This document shows, one piece after another, positions 56,624-64,000 of a DNA stretch of 64,000 bases. The translations under genes were made by a program, and so were the position numbers. Position 1 is the first letter of the stretch; every line of letters begins with the position of its first letter. A model generated the notes under the pieces. That model saw only the letters and a program-made list of their open reading frames with translations. It was not told the origin of the DNA and ran no database searches. This stretch comes from Methylotenera sp. (GTDB lineage: Bacteria; Pseudomonadota; Gammaproteobacteria; Burkholderiales; Methylophilaceae), in assembly GCF_030653755.1 (NCBI RefSeq), contig NZ_JAURYU010000045.1, positions 62,001 to 126,000 of the forward strand, given 5' to 3'.

Positions 56624-57085
56624 TTACGATACTTTCGACTTCTTAAAACTATCAACAAGCAACAATCCAACACCAACACAGATTGCGCTATCGGCCACAT
56701 TAAATGCTGGCCAATAGAGTTGGTCAATGTGAAAGAATAAAAAGTCCACCACATAACCCAAGCTCAGCCGATCATACAAATTACCAATTGCACCACCTAG
56801 CACTAAGGCTAAACCTAAGCTAAATAGTTTTTCATGATGGTGTTTTTTAATCAGATAACTAATCACAATGACCGCAATCGTGGTGACTGCCGTAAAAAAC
56901 CATTTTTGCCAACCGCCAGCATCCGCTAAAAAGCTAAATGCAGCACCTTCATTATGAAAACGCACTAAATCAAAAAAGCGAGTGATTGTTAAATGCTCAC
57001 CGTACACGAAAGCATTTTGAATCAAATGCTTAGTGTACAAATCTAGCGCGGCCACAATGGCACTGATCACAAACCATTTACGCAT
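56624..57085 (-). CDS. lspA: Lipoprotein signal peptidase
   Basis: LspA cleaves the signal peptide of diacylglyceryl-modified prolipoproteins such as LptE and the lipoproteins in this window. The 153-residue protein has four TM helices. The catalytic aspartates are in [15 protein letters not shown] and [13 protein letters not shown]. The track ORF extends 41 codons too far upstream; ATG 57085 overlaps the ileS stop by 8 bp, the standard ileS-lspA coupling. Confidence 0.96.
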   Translation of the reverse strand: MRKWFVISAIVAALDLYTKHLIQNAFVYGEHLTITRFFDLVRFHNEGAAFSFLADAGGWQKWFFTAVTTIAVIVISYLIKKHHHEKLFSLGLALVLGGAIGNLYDRLSLGYVVDFLFFHIDQLYWPAFNVADSAICVGVGLLLVDSFKKSKVS

Positions 57086-59921
57086 GTGAGCGTGCCTCAC
57101 CTTTACCAAACAAATTGCTGACACAACGCCCGCAAATGTGTGGATGTGCCGCATCAGCACCCACGTCTGCGCGGTAATGCCAGCAACGGTCACATTTAGT
57201 ATGTGCACTTGGTGCCACTTGCACTTCTAATGCACCAGCACGCTGATGCAAGGTAGCGCGTGACGTAATCAACACAAAACGTAAGTCATCATTAAGTCGG
57301 TTTAATGCCTCAAAAGTTGCACCATCTGCATAAATGTCTAACTCTGACTGCAAGGATGAACCAACCAGTCCAGCAGCACGTTTTTCTTCTATTGCTTTAT
57401 TTGCCAAGGCGCGGACTTCAAGCACGGTTTGCCAAGATTGAATATCTACATCACTCAAACCATGTGCTGGCAAACTATACCAAAGCTCTTCAAATACCGT
57501 TTTATCTGCATCAAGGCCTAGCGTTTCCCAAATTTCATTAGCAGTGAAGCTTAAAATGGGCGCCATTAAACGCATCATGGTATGGGTAATATGATGCAAA
57601 GTACTTTGTGCAACACGACGTGCGTGTGACGCCTCACCCGTGGTATACAAGCGGTCTTTAAGAATATCTAAGTAGAATCCGCCCAAGTCTTCAGAACAGA
57701 AACCAACAAACTTCTGTACCGCTAAGTGGAACTCATAGCGATCATAGTCGGCCAAAATCTCTGTTTGCAGCTTGTCTGTTAAATGTAAGGCATAACGGTC
57801 TATTTCTAACCATTCATTGACAGGCAATAAATCTTTAGAGGCATCAAAGTCAGCCAAGTTCGCTAATAAGAAACGTAAGGTGTTACGAATACGTCGATAA
57901 CTTTCCGCAACACGTTTTAAGATTTCATCTGAAATGGTGAGCTCACCTGAATAGTCAGTCGAAGCAACCCATAAACGTAAAATATCAGCGCCATAAGTAT
58001 CCATCACTTTTTGTGGCGCAACGACATTACCTTTAGACTTACTCATTTTGTGACCGCTACCATCCACCACAAAACCATGGGTTAACAATGCTTTATAAGG
58101 CGCATGGCCATCAATTGCACACCCTGTTAGTAAGCTAGATTGGAACCAGCCTCGATGCTGGTCTGAACCTTCTAAATACAAATCAGCAGGGAAAGCCAAC
58201 TCAGGACGGCGCTTAAGCACCGCAGCATGTGTGCTACCAGAGTCAAACCATACATCCAAGGTGTCTGTTACCTTCTTATACTGCTCAGCGCTCTCAGGCG
58301 CATGCTGTGCCAAGAAAGCCGCACCATCCAAACTAAACCAAGCCTCTACACCCGTTTTTTCTGTCAGTAAGGCTGCCTGCTCTAACAGCTCCGATGTTTT
58401 TGGATGCGGCTCGCCTGTTTCCTTATGCACGAACAATGGCATCGGCACACCCCAGTTACGCTGACGTGAAACACACCAGTCAGGACGATTTTTAATCATG
58501 GCTTCTAAACGAGCACGACCCCAACTTGGGAAAAACTCAGTCTCATCCACGGCTTTATTGGCATGCTCACGCAACGCTTTACCATTGATGTCCTGTGCAT
58601 TCATCCCAATAAACCATTGGTGTGTTGCCAATTGCATTAATGGTGTTTTATGACGCCAGCAATGTGGGAAGCTATGGTTTAAACGCGCGCTCGCAAGTAA
58701 GTGGCCACTCTCCTGCATTTTTGCCAAAATTACTTTGTTAGCATCCTGTCTGGTCAACCCACGAATTGCCTCAAACTCAACCAATTCACTCGCAAAAAAC
58801 TTACCATCGCCACCCATTAACACTCTTGGTTTTTGTTCTGGGAAGTTAGCACGCATGACCAACCAGTCATCATTACCATGTGCAGCGGCGGTATGAACTA
58901 AGCCAGTACCAGCATCAATTGTTACATGGTCACCAGTGATAATTGGAACTTGGCGACTATCGAACGGATGTTGAAGTACAACACCTTTAAGATTAACACC
59001 TGCTTCGACATGCTGGATTGTGTAACCGAAGTTAAACAGGTCTTCACCAGACGCTTTTCCAAGTCGAACAAGAAAACTATCCATTAAATCTTCACAAACG
59101 ATAAATACCTTATTTGCGTAAATACCTTTGTCAATCCTAATAAAAACATAATTAAGTTCAGCGTTAACACTAACAGCCTGATTAGCAGGCAAAGTCCATG
59201 GCGTGGTTGTCCAGATTACAGCATAAACATCGCCCTCAAAATACCTATCGAAAGCTAATTTACTAACCACTTTAAAACCCACATCAATCGCTGGTGAGTT
59301 CACATCTTCATACTCAACCTCAGCTTCAGCCAAGGCCGAGCCGCAATCCACACACCAATGTACAGGCTTACTGCCCTGATATAGATATCCATTTTTATAA
59401 ATATCACCCAAAGCACGCATAATGTCAGCTTCAGTTTGGTAATCCATCGTTAAATAAGGATTATCCCAATCGGCCTGCACACCTAAGCGGATAAAATCTT
59501 TCTTTTGCTTTTCTACCTGCTCAGCGGCATACGCACGACACAGTTCACGAAATTTAGCAGGATCTATATTTTTACCGTGATTTTTTTCAACTACCAACTC
59601 AATCGGCAAACCGTGGCAATCCCAGCCTGGCACGTATGGTGCATCAAAGCCTGAAAACGTTTTAGATTTAACAATAATGTCTTTTAAGATTTTATTAACA
59701 GCATGGCCAATGTGAATATCGCCATTGGCATAAGGAGGGCCATCATGCAGTATGAATTTTTTCGCACCTTTGCGTGCCTTACGGATGCTCTCATAGAGCT
59801 TTTTATCCTGCCATGCCTTCAACCATGCAGGCTCACGCTTCGCCAAGTCACCACGCATCGGGAAGGTAGTCTCAGGTAGATTTAATTGATACTTACTTTG
59901 CTCTTTATTATCTTCAGTCAT
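57078..59921 (-). CDS. ileS: Isoleucine--tRNA ligase
   Basis: Class Ia synthetase for tRNA-Ile, 947 residues. The HIGH motif is in [13 protein letters not shown] (about residue 72), the CP1 editing domain contains [12 protein letters not shown], and KMSKS is in [13 protein letters not shown] (about residue 635). The C-terminal zinc ribbon has [10 protein letters not shown] and CGRCVSNL. It lies between ribF and lspA in the common murJ-ribF-ileS-lspA order. Confidence 0.97.
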   Translation of the reverse strand: MTEDNKEQSKYQLNLPETTFPMRGDLAKREPAWLKAWQDKKLYESIRKARKGAKKFILHDGPPYANGDIHIGHAVNKILKDIIVKSKTFSGFDAPYVPGWDCHGLPIELVVEKNHGKNIDPAKFRELCRAYAAEQVEKQKKDFIRLGVQADWDNPYLTMDYQTEADIMRALGDIYKNGYLYQGSKPVHWCVDCGSALAEAEVEYEDVNSPAIDVGFKVVSKLAFDRYFEGDVYAVIWTTTPWTLPANQAVSVNAELNYVFIRIDKGIYANKVFIVCEDLMDSFLVRLGKASGEDLFNFGYTIQHVEAGVNLKGVVLQHPFDSRQVPIITGDHVTIDAGTGLVHTAAAHGNDDWLVMRANFPEQKPRVLMGGDGKFFASELVEFEAIRGLTRQDANKVILAKMQESGHLLASARLNHSFPHCWRHKTPLMQLATHQWFIGMNAQDINGKALREHANKAVDETEFFPSWGRARLEAMIKNRPDWCVSRQRNWGVPMPLFVHKETGEPHPKTSELLEQAALLTEKTGVEAWFSLDGAAFLAQHAPESAEQYKKVTDTLDVWFDSGSTHAAVLKRRPELAFPADLYLEGSDQHRGWFQSSLLTGCAIDGHAPYKALLTHGFVVDGSGHKMSKSKGNVVAPQKVMDTYGADILRLWVASTDYSGELTISDEILKRVAESYRRIRNTLRFLLANLADFDASKDLLPVNEWLEIDRYALHLTDKLQTEILADYDRYEFHLAVQKFVGFCSEDLGGFYLDILKDRLYTTGEASHARRVAQSTLHHITHTMMRLMAPILSFTANEIWETLGLDADKTVFEELWYSLPAHGLSDVDIQSWQTVLEVRALANKAIEEKRAAGLVGSSLQSELDIYADGATFEALNRLNDDLRFVLITSRATLHQRAGALEVQVAPSAHTKCDRCWHYRADVGADAAHPHICGRCVSNLFGKGEARSHA

Positions 59922-60010
59922 TTAAAATCTCAACACATTTCATTTTGATTATTTCGGCCTATCCAGTGATCTACTATTTAGTGATTTACTATTCAGCTAA
60001 TAGTAACTGG

Positions 60011-60931
60011 TTACGTTGGCCGTGAAGCTGGAATACCAGCTCCAAAAAAAATTCTTGCCAATTTTACATCATTTGCAATTTGCGCTTTCAACGCATCCAA
60101 GCTTTCAAACTTCATTTCATCACGTATTTTATGCAAAAACTCCACATGCACATGCTTGCCATACAAGTCCTGATTAAAATCAAGCACATGCACTTCCAAC
60201 GATAGCTTAGGCACGCCAGCAATCGTTGGTCGCACCCCTAAATTCGCAACAGCATTCAAACCATCTAATTTTACCGCATATACCCCTTTTAACGCAGGTC
60301 GTTCGTGACGCATAAGAACATTCGCCGTTGGAAAGCCAAGCTGCCTACCACGCTTTGCACCATGCACGACCTTGCCACTAATGCTATAACCTCGACCTAA
60401 CAGCTGTGCCGCCTCATCCAAGCGTCCATCAGCCAGTGCGGTGCGCACACGCGTGCTAGACACCCGAACATCGGCCAAACTCACCTGCGGCAAACTCACA
60501 AGGTTAAAGCCTTCTGCAATAAAATCACGCACAGAACCAGCACGTTTCTCCCCAAAGCGAAAATCTTCACCCACCAAAATTGCTTGAGCATTAATGGAAT
60601 GACGTAACATATCGCGCATAAAAGCCTCAGCCGTTACCGTCGCAAAACGCTGGTTAAATCGACAGATATATACCCGTTCAACATCAGCCTGTGCAAAGTA
60701 CTCTAGCTTTTCTCGCAAAGAACAAAGCCTAGCTGGCGCACTTTCTGGTGAAAAAAACTCTCGTGGGTGAGGCTCAAAAGTCATCACCGCTGCTTCTAAG
60801 TTACAATTTTGTGCTGTCTGCTTAAGTTGTGCCAATAATGTCTGATGCCCCAAATGCATGCCATCAAAGTTACCTATTGCTAATGCACATGGTTGTTGCA
60901 GCGTAGCTGGTATATGTCTAAAAACCTGCAC
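60011..60931 (-). CDS. ribF: Bifunctional riboflavin kinase/FAD synthetase
   Basis: RibF converts riboflavin to FMN and then FAD. The 306-residue protein has the N-terminal adenylyltransferase with ALAIGNFDGMHLGHQTLL and VGEDFRFGEKR. The C-terminal kinase has GRQLGFPTANV and the catalytic ANLGVRPTI region. The start is a GTG overlapping the murJ stop by one base (TAGTG), so translation is coupled to murJ. ileS follows 89 bp downstream. Confidence 0.96.
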   Translation of the reverse strand: MQVFRHIPATLQQPCALAIGNFDGMHLGHQTLLAQLKQTAQNCNLEAAVMTFEPHPREFFSPESAPARLCSLREKLEYFAQADVERVYICRFNQRFATVTAEAFMRDMLRHSINAQAILVGEDFRFGEKRAGSVRDFIAEGFNLVSLPQVSLADVRVSSTRVRTALADGRLDEAAQLLGRGYSISGKVVHGAKRGRQLGFPTANVLMRHERPALKGVYAVKLDGLNAVANLGVRPTIAGVPKLSLEVHVLDFNQDLYGKHVHVEFLHKIRDEMKFESLDALKAQIANDVKLARIFFGAGIPASRPT

Positions 60932-62475
60932 TATCGATTCACCCTACGCATATAATCCTTAGGCCTAAAACCTAGCAACAAGAGCATCGCAAAATAACTC
61001 ACTGCGCCTAACACCACTAAACCACTAAGATAACTCAAGCGCTGCATTAAACCAAAATCTAACCATAGAGCCGTATTACCCATCGCAAAAAATAACACCA
61101 CACCCATCACACTTAAAGCTATCAATAATTTAAACAAAAACAACAACCAACCTGATTGTGGATGAAATATCTGCGCCTTGCGCAAATGGTGATATAACAA
61201 AGCAGCATTAAGACATGCGGCCACCCCAATTGCCAACGCTAACCCAACATGTTGCATATCCAGCACAAAAACAAAAAACAGATTCATCACCTGTGTCATC
61301 ACCAAAGTGAATACCGCTATTTTGACTGGCGTTTTAATATTTTGCCGCGCATAGAAGCCTGGTGCCAAAATCTTAACCAAAATCAAGCCTAGCAAGCCCA
61401 CACTATAGGCAATCAAAGCCTGCTGAGTCATTAAAACATCTAGTGGTGTGAACTTACCGTAATTAAACAAGGTAGCAACCAAAGGCGTTGCTAGCACAGC
61501 AAGTGCAACTGCGGCGGGCGCCGCCAAAATAAAGGTTAGCCTTAACCCCCAGTCTAGCAATTGGGAATACTCACCATCATCCTTACCCGCATAAGCTTTA
61601 GATAAACTAGGCAACAATATCGTACCTAGCGCAACACCCAACACACCTGTAGGGAACTCCATCAAGCGGTCTGCATAATAGAGCCAACTAACACTACCAG
61701 TATCTAAAAATGAGGCGAATATCGTATTAAGAATCAGTGAAATCTGCGCCACAGACACCCCAAGCACGGCAGGCCCCATTAACTTCAGTATGCGCCAAAC
61801 ACCTTCGTCATCTGACTTAAAATCAAACTTAGGCAACAACCCAATCTGCCTTAAAAATGGAATTTGAAACGCCAACTGCAAAGCGCCCCCAATAAACACT
61901 GCCCACGCCAACACTTTAATTGGCGCTTCAAAATAAGGCGCAACGAACAATATGGCAACAATCATAGAAACGTTAAGCCATACTGGGGTAAACGCTGGAA
62001 TGCCAAATTTATTATAGGTGTTCAATACACCGCCAGCCATGGATACTAACGATATAAAGAAAATATATGGGAAAGTAATACGCAACAATTCAGTGGTCAG
62101 TTGCATTTTTTCCGCATCACCTCTAAAACCAGGCGCAACTAAACTCACAATCCAAGGTGCCGCCAACATCCCAAGAATGGTGACCACCACTAGAATCAAC
62201 CCTAACCAAGTTGCCACCCGACTAACAAGATGATGCGTTTCATCAAAGCCGCGTTGACTTTTGTATTCGGATAAAATAGGCACAAACGCCTGGCTGAATG
62301 CGCCTTCAGCGGATATTCTTCGTAATAAATTTGGGATTTTAAACGCAACAATAAAGGCGTCACTCAACATGCCAGCACCAAATACACGCGCAATAAGCGT
62401 ATCGCGGACAAATCCTAAAATACGCGAAACAAAAGTCATGCTGCCGACTTTAGCCAGCGCGTTGAGTAAATTCAT
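60931..62475 (-). CDS. murJ: Lipid II flippase MurJ
   Basis: MurJ flips the peptidoglycan precursor lipid II across the inner membrane. The 514-residue protein has 14 TM helices with the family opening [22 protein letters not shown] (shown in part), [20 protein letters not shown] (shown in part), and [20 protein letters not shown] in the middle. It is divergent from rpsT and starts the leftward murJ-ribF-ileS-lspA operon, a conserved proteobacterial order. Confidence 0.96.
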   Translation of the reverse strand: MNLLNALAKVGSMTFVSRILGFVRDTLIARVFGAGMLSDAFIVAFKIPNLLRRISAEGAFSQAFVPILSEYKSQRGFDETHHLVSRVATWLGLILVVVTILGMLAAPWIVSLVAPGFRGDAEKMQLTTELLRITFPYIFFISLVSMAGGVLNTYNKFGIPAFTPVWLNVSMIVAILFVAPYFEAPIKVLAWAVFIGGALQLAFQIPFLRQIGLLPKFDFKSDDEGVWRILKLMGPAVLGVSVAQISLILNTIFASFLDTGSVSWLYYADRLMEFPTGVLGVALGTILLPSLSKAYAGKDDGEYSQLLDWGLRLTFILAAPAAVALAVLATPLVATLFNYGKFTPLDVLMTQQALIAYSVGLLGLILVKILAPGFYARQNIKTPVKIAVFTLVMTQVMNLFFVFVLDMQHVGLALAIGVAACLNAALLYHHLRKAQIFHPQSGWLLFLFKLLIALSVMGVVLFFAMGNTALWLDFGLMQRLSYLSGLVVLGAVSYFAMLLLLGFRPKDYMRRVNR

Positions 62476-62589
62476 GCTTTATCGTTATAATGTAGAGGTG
62501 AAAAGTTTAGTATTAACAACATATTGCGTAATTTTAACACGCCAATAGTCACTAGGTATTATTTACAAACATATTTGCAACATTTTAAC

Positions 62590-62618
62590 TTGCAATATAT
62601 TTATAAAATAGCTATGAT
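62590..62618 (+). promoter_or_regulatory. Sigma-70 promoter of rpsT
   Basis: TTGCAA (62590-62595), a 17-bp spacer and TATGAT (62613-62618) form a good sigma-70 promoter. The predicted start near 62625 gives a short leader with an AGGA Shine-Dalgarno before the rpsT ATG. Confidence 0.75.
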
Positions 62619-62658
62619 TATGGGCTTCGAATTTTGAATAGCTTTTTAGGAAAAACAG

Positions 62659-62922
62659 ATGGCAAATACCGCACAAGCAAGAAAACGTGCTCGTCAAGCA
62701 GTTAAGCAACGTGCTCACAATGCAAGCTTGCGTTCTACTTTGCGCACAGCAATTAAAAAAATCATTAAAGCTGTAGAAGCTGGCGACAAAGCCGCTGCTA
62801 CTGCTGCATACAGCGAGAATGTAAGCGTCATTGACCGCATTGCGGACAAAAACATCATTCACAAAAACAAAGCCTCACGTCATAAAAGCCGCTTAAACGC
62901 TGCAATTAAAGCAATGGCATAA
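62659..62922 (+). CDS. rpsT: 30S ribosomal protein S20
   Basis: The 87-residue, highly basic S20 starts [18 protein letters not shown] and ends with [20 protein letters not shown], both diagnostic. It binds 16S rRNA early in assembly. The gene is monocistronic: its own sigma-70 promoter lies 40-70 bp upstream and a strong terminator follows. The minus-strand track ORF over it (62563-62862) is a shadow. Confidence 0.98.
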   Translation: MANTAQARKRARQAVKQRAHNASLRSTLRTAIKKIIKAVEAGDKAAATAAYSENVSVIDRIADKNIIHKNKASRHKSRLNAAIKAMA

Positions 62923-62964
62923 TTAAACGCTTAAGTGTTAACTCACTTAAGTAGTGATTAAATT

Positions 62965-63000
62965 AATAGAAAAGCCGAACAAATGTTCGGCTTTTCTATT
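62965..63000. terminator. Intrinsic terminator of rpsT
   Basis: AATAGAAAAGCCGAAC and GTTCGGCTTTTCTATT form a perfect 16-bp stem with an AAAT loop; the right arm supplies the T-rich end. It could act in either direction. Confidence 0.92.
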
Positions 63001-63194
63001 TGAGCTTTGTATTTTCTGTTACAACAGCAATAATTCCACCTAAAAAGGTGTTAACAGCATATTTGCGTCTAATTGTAATAGATTAACCGATAACACCCAA
63101 ACAACTTAAAAAGAGAAATCACTCACAAACTGTTCAAGTTAACCCTCTTGGTGAAAATTAATTAAGCAATATTGTTCACCACATATCCATAAAA

Positions 63195-63225
63195 AATGGC
63201 ACTGATTTCAAAAATCAGTGCCATT
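63195..63225 (-). terminator. Intrinsic terminator downstream of purK
   Basis: AATGGCACTGATTT and AAATCAGTGCCATT form a perfect 14-bp stem with a 3-nt loop. Reading leftwards, the stem is followed by a run of T, so it should end transcripts from purK, whose stop is 25 bp upstream of it. Confidence 0.9.
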
Positions 63226-63250
63226 CATTAGAATTAAGCCTGCAATAAAA

Positions 63251-64000
63251 TTAATTACCTATATTTAACTCAGATCGCACTTGCAGAGCCAACTTAATGG
63301 CGTCATCACGACTTGTATTCAACACAGTAAAATGCCCCATTTTTCTACCAGCACGCGCTTCGTTTTTACCGTAAAGGTGCATCTTCAATGTTGGCATAGC
63401 AAAGGCTGCTTGCCAAGCAGGCTCTGCTTGTCCTGTCACTTTATCTTCTGGCCAAATATCACCCAACAAATTCACCATTACCGCAGGGCTATGCTGACGA
63501 CTACTGCCTAAGGGAAGACCCGTCATCACGCGCACTTGTTGCTCAAACTGGTTAGTAATACACGCATCTAGCGTATAGTGGCCTGAGTTATGCGGTCTAG
63601 GTGCTATCTCATTAACGAGCAATTCACCATCACACACAAAAAACTCCACACCTAAAACGCCAGTGTACTGCAATTTTTCTGCGACGCTAATAGCAAGCTT
63701 TTGCGCTTGATGATTAACAGCATCACTACCTCGAGCTGGCACAATTGATATGTCCAAAATACCATTCAGATGACTATTTTCTGCGGTAGGAAAAGTTGCC
63801 ACATGCCCATTTGCATCACGAGCTAGCACTACAGAAACTTCGTAATCTAATTTCAGCATTTTTTCCAACACGCATTCTTCTTGCGAGAACGCTGAAAAAG
63901 CTGCTTTTGCCTCGCTCAAGTTAGCAACACGCGCTTGGCCTTTACCATCGTAACCAAATCTTGCTACCTTAAGTATGGCAGGATAAATTTCACTATCATC
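63251..64000 (-). CDS. purK: N5-carboxyaminoimidazole ribonucleotide synthase (C-terminal part)
   Basis: PurK is an ATP-grasp enzyme that makes N5-CAIR in purine synthesis. The gene is cut by the right window edge. The track starts at an internal TTG (63919), but the frame is open to 64000 and encodes the ATP-grasp segment PAILKVARFGYDGKGQ. Downstream are VEFFVCDGELLVNEIAPRPHNSGH (shown in part), containing the metal-binding Glu/Asn, and the C-terminal MHLYGKNEARAGRKMGH. Its usual partner purE would be expected beyond the edge. Confidence 0.95.
   Translation of the reverse strand, partial: DDSEIYPAILKVARFGYDGKGQARVANLSEAKAAFSAFSQEECVLEKMLKLDYEVSVVLARDANGHVATFPTAENSHLNGILDISIVPARGSDAVNHQAQKLAISVAEKLQYTGVLGVEFFVCDGELLVNEIAPRPHNSGHYTLDACITNQFEQQVRVMTGLPLGSSRQHSPAVMVNLLGDIWPEDKVTGQAEPAWQAAFAMPTLKMHLYGKNEARAGRKMGHFTVLNTSRDDAIKLALQVRSELNIGN

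Larger units (their letters stand above)
62923..63250. other. 328-bp gap between rpsT and purK with two terminators
   Basis: The genes on either side converge. The gap holds the rpsT terminator (62965-63000) and the purK-side terminator (63195-63225). Between them, about 63001-63190 is AT-rich with short imperfect repeats and no credible coding region, RNA gene or mobile element. Confidence 0.8.

Overview
The window is a 64 kb chromosomal segment from an AT-rich betaproteobacterium. The gene neighbourhoods (amgK/lptD/surA/pdxA/rsmA, leuS/lptE/holA, a bioBFHCD operon, clustered caa3 and cbb3 oxidases followed by RegB/RegA), the protein sequences and the base composition all suggest a Methylophilaceae member resembling Methylotenera. 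That assignment is inference from gene content, not a database result. I see no rRNA, tRNA, CRISPR array, insertion sequence or prophage. Almost everything is core chromosome, densely packed in short operons.

Layout. 1-7.3 kb: start of a leftward amgK-like kinase, then a rightward envelope/maintenance run of lptD, surA, pdxA, rsmA, adk and a 106-aa unknown. 7.5-15.3 kb: leuS, lptE, holA, proA, nadD and an M48 metalloprotease lipoprotein with TPRs. 15.3-20.0 kb: leftward biotin operon bioB-F-H-C-D, divergent from comF through what looks like a shared bidirectional promoter; then trmL. 21.3-24.1 kb: leftward rhodanese-grxC-secB-SH3-gpsA. 24.3-27.1 kb: gpmI-envC. 27.2-32.7 kb: leftward small lipoprotein, YjbQ, a G+C-rich structured intergenic element, another lipoprotein, a lytic transglycosylase, and clpB behind a clear sigma-32 promoter.

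32.8-50.3 kb is a respiratory oxidase island. The cbb3 copper ATPase ccoI and ccoS come first. A full caa3 system follows (DUF2244, coxB with fused cytochrome c, coxA, a 36-aa assembly peptide, ctaG, coxC, an antisense twin-TM gene, surf1, a SCO-like protein, ctaA, ctaB). The cbb3 oxidase ccoNOQP comes next, then ccoG, a short ccoH/fixH and a TauE/UreH-like membrane protein. At 50.3-53.8 kb lies a leftward TonB-dependent receptor coupled to a secreted Asp-box beta-propeller with a Cys/His motif. It diverges from the redox two-component system regB-regA (54.0-55.9 kb). Exact matches to the RegA/PrrA-type pattern GCGNC-N5-GNCGC occur upstream of the cox operon and twice in the receptor/regB intergenic region, which ties the island, the receptor and the regulator into one probable redox regulon.

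55.9-64 kb: leftward sulfite-oxidase-like molybdoenzyme, lspA, ileS, ribF and murJ, then rightward rpsT, and the leftward purK cut by the window edge. Four coding genes or starts not usable directly from the ORF track were resolved by hand: ccoS, ccoQ, the 36-aa oxidase assembly peptide, and the partial amgK. Many track ORFs begin too far upstream; starts were reset using Shine-Dalgarno spacing and family alignments from memory.

The most unusual items are the folded G+C-rich element at 28.25-28.42 kb (candidate structured RNA), the TonB receptor/propeller pair beside the copper-oxidase genes, the RegA-type operators, a 15-bp minisatellite inside ccoI, and a LeuRS lacking the leucine-specific insertion.
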